DNA of 64,000 nucleotides from Anopheles merus (lineage: Eukaryota > Arthropoda > Insecta > Diptera > Culicidae), in NCBI RefSeq assembly GCF_017562075.2, contig NC_054082.1:3218550-3282549 (forward strand). Reading direction: 5' to 3'. Below, in pieces: positions 57,991 through 64,000 of the stretch. The translations under genes were made by a program, and so were the position numbers. Below the pieces are notes generated by a model. That model did not search any database. It worked only from the letters and a program-made list of their open reading frames with translations, and was not told the origin of the DNA. Numbering within the stretch: the first letter of the stretch is position 1; every line of letters begins with the position of its first letter.

Positions 57991-58480
57991 ATAAGGATCG
58001 TCGTAACAGGGAGTGCTGTTTGTGTGCATAAGTTTGCATGTGTGTGTGCGTGTGAGTGAGGAAGTGAGGGACGTTTTTTCTGATACGCGGCACTTGCACT
58101 GCTGCTTGAAAATCGCGGAGAAAGTCGTGGTCGCTAGTTGTGTTTGCGCGAGTGCGTGTCGAGGTTGGCTAATCGTAGTCACAATCTGCCAGAGCAGGCA
58201 AAAAAAAGGAAGAGGTCATAATCCTCTTTATCGTGGCAAGCGGTTTCCAGAATCCAGCTACGGCCCACTGTTGTAACCAAGGGGCTGGCGTTTTTCGAGT
58301 GAAACGACGGCAGAAGGAACAACGCCTCTTGGCTCCCTCTTTGCCCCGGCAGCAGCTACGCAATTGCAAGTTCAACCAACACACAATAGGTTGGGCGCAA
58401 GGCAGTAACGCGACCTAACAGCAGCGACGCACAGGATTCGTCAGAGCGTTAACGACGGGAAAGCGAAAAACGGTCCCAGA

Positions 58481-61400
58481 ATGTTGCCATGTAAGCGAGC
58501 CGTACCATTTCCCTCAGGGGAGGAGTGTGTAGAACCCCTTTTTCATGTTTTTAATCATCATCACTTTCGCTGCGGAAAAGTGTGAAAAACGAGTCCCCTT
58601 CTGCTAGCTTTTTGGGGTGTTTTGTTTGTCCTCTTGATACGTGCGTGTGTGTGAGATTGTACGTGTGCGAATTGATGTTCATTTTATGTGCGACTTTAAC
58701 AACGTTTAATTATATAATGCTTCATGCAGCCTGCTGGTGTGGTAGAATTTATGCCGCATCGTACGTGTTTGCGGTTCTGCTGCATTGATTTTCTGGTGCG
58801 GAGATTCTGATGACGAAGGAAACGGTCCAAAAAGTTGTTACGAGGATTAGGCGTTGCTTGCCTTCCCAAAACGCAAAGCACACCCTGCCTCGGGGTGCCT
58901 TGAAGCAGCTTACGAGTAATATGATCTAATTAAAGATTTTTGGAAGCAGTGGGAAGGAACGACGCACACGAGTGTGTAGGCAAGAAGCTGCCCGGAGTTG
59001 GGACTGGTTTGGCTGTTCGGAATGGTACAGGAAATAATTTAATACCAGCTCCATCAGATTCACAATCCCCCCCCCCCCCCCCCCCTGGCAAAGTGAAATA
59101 TTCAACGTGGCGTACAAATTAAAATGTCCGATCGGAATGGAGGTGCTTCAGAGAGGTTGATTTCCGCGTTCGATGTTACCACGATGTTAGCGCCCCAGAG
59201 AGATACAGACTGTAAATTCTTCATGTTACCAATCCAGCTTTAAACCCGTACCCCCTGCTCCGTTGTATGCTGCCTTTGTGTAGGATGGAGTTGCTACGGG
59301 CTCTCCGCTACTGCAGCGCCTCCCTCTAAGCCGGTTTTACCGGGCACGGAGAGCGGAGAGATGATTTCGCTTTCACTGGCTCAAAGTAAGCGCGCCCGTA
59401 TCTAGGTCACCGTTAGTAAAGCCCCGATGGAAGAAAAGAGAGAGAGCGAGAGTGTCTGGGAAATGATGATGGCTGCTACCGTGTGGGGTGTGCTACGTGC
59501 ACGCACATACAAAAATGGAGAACCTTTCCCGAAACTGCCCAAAGGGAAGGAGGAACTACGGTGGGGTGCGCAGCCAGGGTAGCTCCATATTGAACACAGT
59601 GTAACTGCCGTTACATCTAGCCGGACAGGGGCGTGCAACGTTGTGGTGTGAGTGCGAGCGGCGATGGAAGGATAAACATGAAACCCCGCACACCAACATG
59701 GGTCGCCATCTACACGACGCTTGGCTAGCTGCGGACAAAGGCACCTTTGCCGTCACTGAAGCGATTAAAGCAGGCATGATTGGTGTGGGGTTTTAAAAAT
59801 AATTTTACAACCGTCCCATCAACTCGCGCACGCCTCTTTTGTTTACTTTTGGCGTTGTGATAGCGATGCACTAAAACCGAGCGGCGGGTCTGTGTGCGCG
59901 ACGTGGAGCTACCGGGAACACAAGAGACAAAGAACGGGGCAATAATTTACACAAAGTTGGTACTCTGTTTGGATTTTAATTTGGTTGTAAACAACGCTTT
60001 TGCGTCGCTCGCAATTACAGGATTGAACGAGGATTCGAAAATCAATTCACGAACCTTTAGCGAAAATGATTGCAGAATTTAATACTTTCCTACATTGCTA
60101 ACCGATTTACTTTGCCGGGAACTTTACGACTGCCTAGTTATGGCTGTGCTGTGTGTGTGTCAATGTGTGTACATTTGTCTGTTTCTGTTTCTTCTCCTAC
60201 AGCACTGCGTATTTACCATTTGCCAGGGCTTTGGCCCCGGTCACTGTTTACCGCCATGGGCCGTCAGGTTAAACGTCCCGGTGAAGTTGATTTTAATGTG
60301 AGATTAGGAAGTGTTGGCACACAAAGGTGTCTCAAGTGTCACCCTAACAGCCAACGGACACTGGTGAAGAGTACCTTTAAACAATGATAAGCTCGGAACT
60401 GTGAAGCAAAGCCATGGCAAACGTTCAACCCCGGTTAGTGCTATTACATGGAGCGGAACAATATTATGCTGTTCTTGCAACTATGCTGGGGCTAATATTC
60501 AAACAATGCGGAAGCTCATCAGCCACACAGCGATAAAGAATAATGCAAATGGGATTGAGTAATATTTCTTCTTATTTCTTCATTTTCTTATGATCGATGC
60601 CCTGCGCCTCTGTCATCATTAACGGTTTTGCAATAGTTGATAATTGTCTGTTGATAGGCCCACTGATCGCGGGAATGGGGGATTTTTTTTTATTCTTCTA
60701 CGTCTGTGCACTATTTGTGAATGCTTTTAGCTCAGCACTGACCTTGATACAAATTGGGAATATTCTGAATCATTGGTATCAGCTGAGAGCCACGCAGCAC
60801 TTTTTTCTTACCCTCCCGAAGAGACAGATTCCATCGTCTTGCGGGCTTAATCGTGTGTTGAGTTGTTGAGTTGCGTTAGCATCTTATCAACAACAGGAAG
60901 ACGCTTACCGCCGTTGTGATGCCAATGGTTGGAGTGACCGGTACCCCAGGGAAAGTAAAGGATGACGAACGCCAGCCGGGGGAGGATGAAAGCATTGGGG
61001 GACGGGAGGGGATTCGATAAGCTCTTGCGGATGATGTTATTCGATCCAGCAGAACAGTACGAGTTTGGCCACCATGCTGTCACTAATAATGAAGATGTGC
61101 TGCGCTCGGGGTAGATTGAAAGTGTTGCTGACTGGCCCATCAAACGTGCCGTATTAGCTCATGTGCAAGTTTCACATTGTTTGTTTGTTCCTTTGCAGCT
61201 CCGCTCAATGAAGAGTTCTTCCAGAAGTGTCGCAACGACTTCTACGACTGCCCAAAGAACGTGCTGGCGCAGAATGTATGCACGCGGATAGATCCGTTCG
61301 ATGCGTGTCTGTCGCGCAAATCGCTGGAGAATACGCAGCACGTCTTTACGTACAAGGTACGGCGCGCGGTAAACGGTGCTTCGCGGTACATGAGTTGAAT

Positions 61401-62881
61401 AATTGTTCTTTTTTTTTTGCTTCCGCTTCCAGATCGAGAACGAAGGCAAACCGCTGACGAACCAGAAAAGCTCGGGACGCTGCTGGCTGTTTGCGGCCCT
61501 CAACTGCATTCGCATCCCGTTCATCAAGCAGTACAATCTGGACGAGTTTGAGTTCTCACAGGCGTACCTGTTCTACTGGGACAAGATCGAGCGCGCGAAC
61601 TACTTCCTAAACAATGTGGTCGACACGGCGAAGCGTGGCGAACCGGTCGACGGTCGGCTGGTGTCCTTTTTGTTGTCCGATCCGACCTGTGACGGTGGCC
61701 AGTGGGACATGCTGGTGAACTTGATCAACAAGCACGGCTTGATGCCGAAAAAATGCTTCCCGGAGAGTTACAGCTGCGAGGCAAGCACGCGGATGAATTC
61801 GGTCGTCAAGAGCAAGGTAAGCGAGCAAGGGTACACAAGTGCGAAAATGGGGAACAAAAAGCTGTAACCGATTTTTGCTTTCCAACGTCAATAGCTCCGT
61901 GAGTACGCAAAGGATCTGCGAAAGCTCATCGACAACGGTGCAACGGACGACGAGGTGAAGGAGCGAATGAAGAAGCAGATGAACGAGGTGTACAACATTG
62001 TGGGCATTTGTTTGGGCATTCCGCCGGAGAAGTTCACCTGGGAGTACTACGACAAGTCGAAGAAGTACCTTAACATTGGCCCGATCCGTCCGATCGATTT
62101 CTACGAGAAGTACGTCAAGCCGTACTTCAACGTCGATGACAAGGTGTGCCTGGTGACGGACCCGCGCTCGTCGAATCTGTACGGTCGCTCCTACACGGTC
62201 GACTGTCTCGGCAATGTGGTCGGTGGCCGGCCCGTGCTGTACAACAACCAGCCGGTGGAGCTGCTGCTCGATCTGGTCACGAAAGCGCTCAAGTTTGGCG
62301 AACCGGTCTGGTTCGGGTGCGAGGTGAACAAGCGCTTCGCGGGCAAACAAGGCATCGAAGATTTGGACATGTAAGTGAGGGAGGAGTGGAAGGCTGTGGT
62401 GGTGTGGTATAAACTAACGCTGATTTGTGCCAATTTCTATGCTTTTCATCTATGCAGCCATGACTTCAAGCTGGTCTTTGGAGTGGACATTCAGACGACG
62501 ATGGAAAAGGCTGACCGACTGCTGTACGGCGAGTCGATGATGACGCACGCCATGGTGTTTACCGGGGTGTCGGTTGATGTGAGTATGCGTAACAAACTTG
62601 CATGGGAAGGGACGCAAATTTGCTCTTTCAATAACCCTTCGATTCCCCTACTCCTCCAACAGCCCAACAGCCAAAAGCCGACCAAGTTCCGGGTGGAAAA
62701 CTCGTGGGGCGAGGACCGTGGCGAGAAGGGTTACCTAATAATGACGGCCGAGTGGTTCAAGGAGTTTGTGTTCGAGGTGGTCGTCGATCGCAGCATAGTG
62801 AGCCAGGACGTGCTGGACGTGTTTGATCTCCCGCCAATCGTGCTGCCCGCCTGGGATCCCATGGGCACGCTGGCAAAGTAG
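58481..62881 (+). CDS. BLMH: Bleomycin hydrolase (cysteine aminopeptidase)
   Basis: Exons 58481-58490 (predicted), 61199-61356, 61433-61816, 61895-62370, 62458-62578 and 62663-62881 give 455 aa, the same length as human BLMH. With this numbering the papain-type catalytic residues fall at C73 (in NQKSSGRCWLF), H373 (in MTHAMVFTG) and N396 (in VENSWGED), one or no residue away from the human positions. The C-terminus WDPMGTLAK is the family's conserved tail, which reaches into the active site. BLMH is a cytosolic homohexameric barrel protease that trims peptides, detoxifies homocysteine thiolactone and inactivates bleomycin. Exons 2-6 are certain. Exon 1 (ATGTTGCCAT, donor GTAAGC) is inferred because it has the required phase, a good start context and gives the right length. 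Confidence 0.95.
58491..61198 (+). other. First intron of BLMH
   Basis: About 2.7 kb between the predicted first coding exon and the certain exon 2. It includes a C19 tract at 59067-59085 and no recognisable gene. If the micro-exon model is wrong, the true first exon lies somewhere in this interval or upstream. Confidence 0.55.
59067..59085. repeat. Poly-C tract, 19 residues
   Basis: Run of 19 C on the + strand in the presumed BLMH intron 1. Confidence 0.92.
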
Positions 62882-63377
62882 GCAGGGTAACGCCGTAAAG
62901 CTGCTACTGCGGCTGACGATCGGGCAAGGGGGTGTTGATAAAATTGGGGTTGGAATTCAGTCCACTATCATTACTTTAGAAAAACATGCACGTGTCCGTC
63001 GAAGGTGTATCACAGCTTTTAGATATGCGCAAAGTGCGCAATTACTGCTGCTGACTGCTACTGCTGTATGCTGAAAAATTTAAGTAAAAAAAAAGTCAAC
63101 CTACCAACCCCCTCTTCACACCGCACGTGCGTGGCTTTGCCAGGGTTGTGCAGAATACGACCGCTAACAACAAATCGATTTACTCTAATACACACAATTA
63201 ACGTATAGGTATAGATCCAAGCAGATTGCGATGCAAAGTGGAACAGAAGCGAAAAGGAATATGTGAATAATAACAAGAAATATATCTTTTTTATACAGAA
63301 AAAAAGGAAAACAGAATTTGCATTATATTTCCAAAACCCGGATAGGCTAACAACTGATAATCGATGTTTACTATAAA
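62882..63377 (+). other. BLMH 3'UTR
   Basis: No open frame of note. I see no canonical AATAAA on the + strand before the convergent gene, so BLMH either uses a variant signal or reads into the neighbour's 3' end. Confidence 0.4.
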
Positions 63378-63383
63378 TTTATT
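63378..63383 (-). terminator. Poly(A) signal of the last gene
   Basis: TTTATT on the + strand gives AATAAA on the - strand, about 40 bases past the stop codon at 63425. This is a well-placed signal for a very short 3'UTR. Confidence 0.65.
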
Positions 63384-63424
63384 CTCTTAAGGAACGATCA
63401 AGGTACAACGTTAAAACGCGATCT

Positions 63425-64000
63425 TTACGTTTTCTTGCGTGCCACATTCCTCTGGTGCACATCGTACTCGTAGCGCAGCTTCGCCCATATGCCCTGGCAC
63501 ATCTTCAGTAGGCGCGTATCGGGTTCCTTTTGCTTCCGTGCGCCGCGGTACACGCTCTGGATGAGGTGTTTAGCAGTGGCAAATTCGGCCCTCTGGATGA
63601 GCGATATGGCAAGGTACAGCTGGCAGCGAGCTACGAGCGAAGGATCGCCCAACCGGCAGGCCAGCTTCATTTGGTGTAGCGATATTTTGCCCGCCGTATC
63701 GGCACAGGCGAGCTGGTAGTCGCCGAGAGCGGAGAAAGCTCCACCGAGCGTCGAGAGCCAAGCCATCAGTTCGGTGAGCTCGACCAGCTCCCACATCATG
63801 TGAACGGCACGTTGTCCCCTGCAGCGGCAATGGGCGATGTAGCAAGGATTTTAAGCAAAAATGTGTCTTAATTATACGCAGAGGTTGAACTTACCAATGG
63901 TAATCTAAATGCTCTTTGACGGGGGGGATGAGTTGTATGGTGAGCGAAGCGCTCGGTACACGACCAACGAGTGCGTTAGCGATTTTCAGTCGAAAACGAG
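63425..64000 (-). CDS. Conserved protein of unknown function, C-terminal part
   Basis: Two exons are visible. 63895-64000 is open across its whole length and runs off the window. 63425-63818 encodes 131 codons including the stop, after a 76-bp GT-AG intron. Together they give about 166 residues. The visible part reads like an all-helical, globular domain: the block HMMWELVELTELMAWLSTLG is followed by a repeat-like pair of helices (KLACRLGDPSLVARCQLYLA) and a Lys/Arg-rich C-terminus ending VARKKT. The regular small-residue spacing resembles a TPR-like helical hairpin, but I do not recognise a named family with certainty. There is no signal peptide or membrane segment in the visible portion. 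It is convergent with BLMH. Coding status is well supported by the long open frame, splice phase and poly(A) signal. Confidence 0.82.

Noticed and set aside
60255..60296. ATG at 60255 with a GTGAGA donor as alternative BLMH first exon
   Set aside because: It would join exon 2 in the wrong phase (phase 0 instead of 1) and break the frame.
1..64000. CRISPR arrays, rRNA, tRNA, intact transposons, viral insertions
   Set aside because: None recognised. The direct repeats present are simple-sequence tracts or a single 15-bp duplication, and no transposase, reverse transcriptase or capsid-like frame is visible.

Overview
The window looks like nuclear DNA from a dipteran insect, most probably an Anopheles mosquito. 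Genes are split by short (50-97 bp) GT-AG introns. Coding exons are GC-rich, the surrounding DNA is AT-rich and full of CA/GT, GA/TC and poly-C simple repeats, and every recognisable protein belongs to a conserved animal family. From memory, several of the Drosophila orthologues (ctp, the BLMH gene CG1440, the DHX34 gene CG32533) lie on the X chromosome. That would fit a block of the ancestral dipteran X (Muller A), but I cannot test it here.

Layout. (1) 639-14908 (+): the LC8 dynein light chain gene (ctp/DYNLL), two coding exons separated by a 14.0 kb intron, followed by a probable long 3'UTR to about 18.56 kb. (2) 19266-21077 (-): a Spinster-like major facilitator transporter in four coding exons, convergent with ctp. 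A possible non-coding first exon lies 6 kb upstream at about 27.08-27.5 kb. (3) 21.1-41.6 kb: about 20 kb without a convincing coding gene, with microsatellites, small repeats and a few weak ORF candidates. (4) 41847-44501 (+): an UNC93-family membrane protein, five coding exons, 790 aa. (5) 46372-50286 (-): DHX34, a DEAH-type RNA helicase, five coding exons, 1209 aa. (6) 52906-54588 (-): PIG-V (GPI mannosyltransferase 2; 'vegetable' in Drosophila), a single exon. (7) 56129-57097 (+): a THAP-domain zinc-finger protein with an uninterrupted coding region, head-to-head with PIG-V. (8) 58481-62881 (+): bleomycin hydrolase (BLMH), six exons including a predicted 10-nt first coding exon. (9) 63425-64000 (-): the 3' end of a conserved protein of unknown function that runs off the window.

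These are mostly housekeeping genes with unrelated jobs: motor cargo adaptor, transporter, ion-channel regulator-like protein, nonsense-mediated decay helicase, GPI-anchor synthesis, DNA-binding protein and cytosolic protease. I see no operon-like or pathway logic. Neighbours are convergent at three places (ctp/MFS, UNC93/DHX34, BLMH/last gene) and divergent at one (PIG-V/THAP). No tRNA, rRNA, CRISPR array or intact transposon was recognised. I found no clear new system. The observations most worth following are the tandem C2HC fingers at the DHX34 C-terminus, the Thr-tract loop in the UNC93 protein, the micro-exon of BLMH, the remote first exon of the transporter, a possible small secreted peptide gene at 24.9 kb, and a TTTGACAG motif near two promoters.
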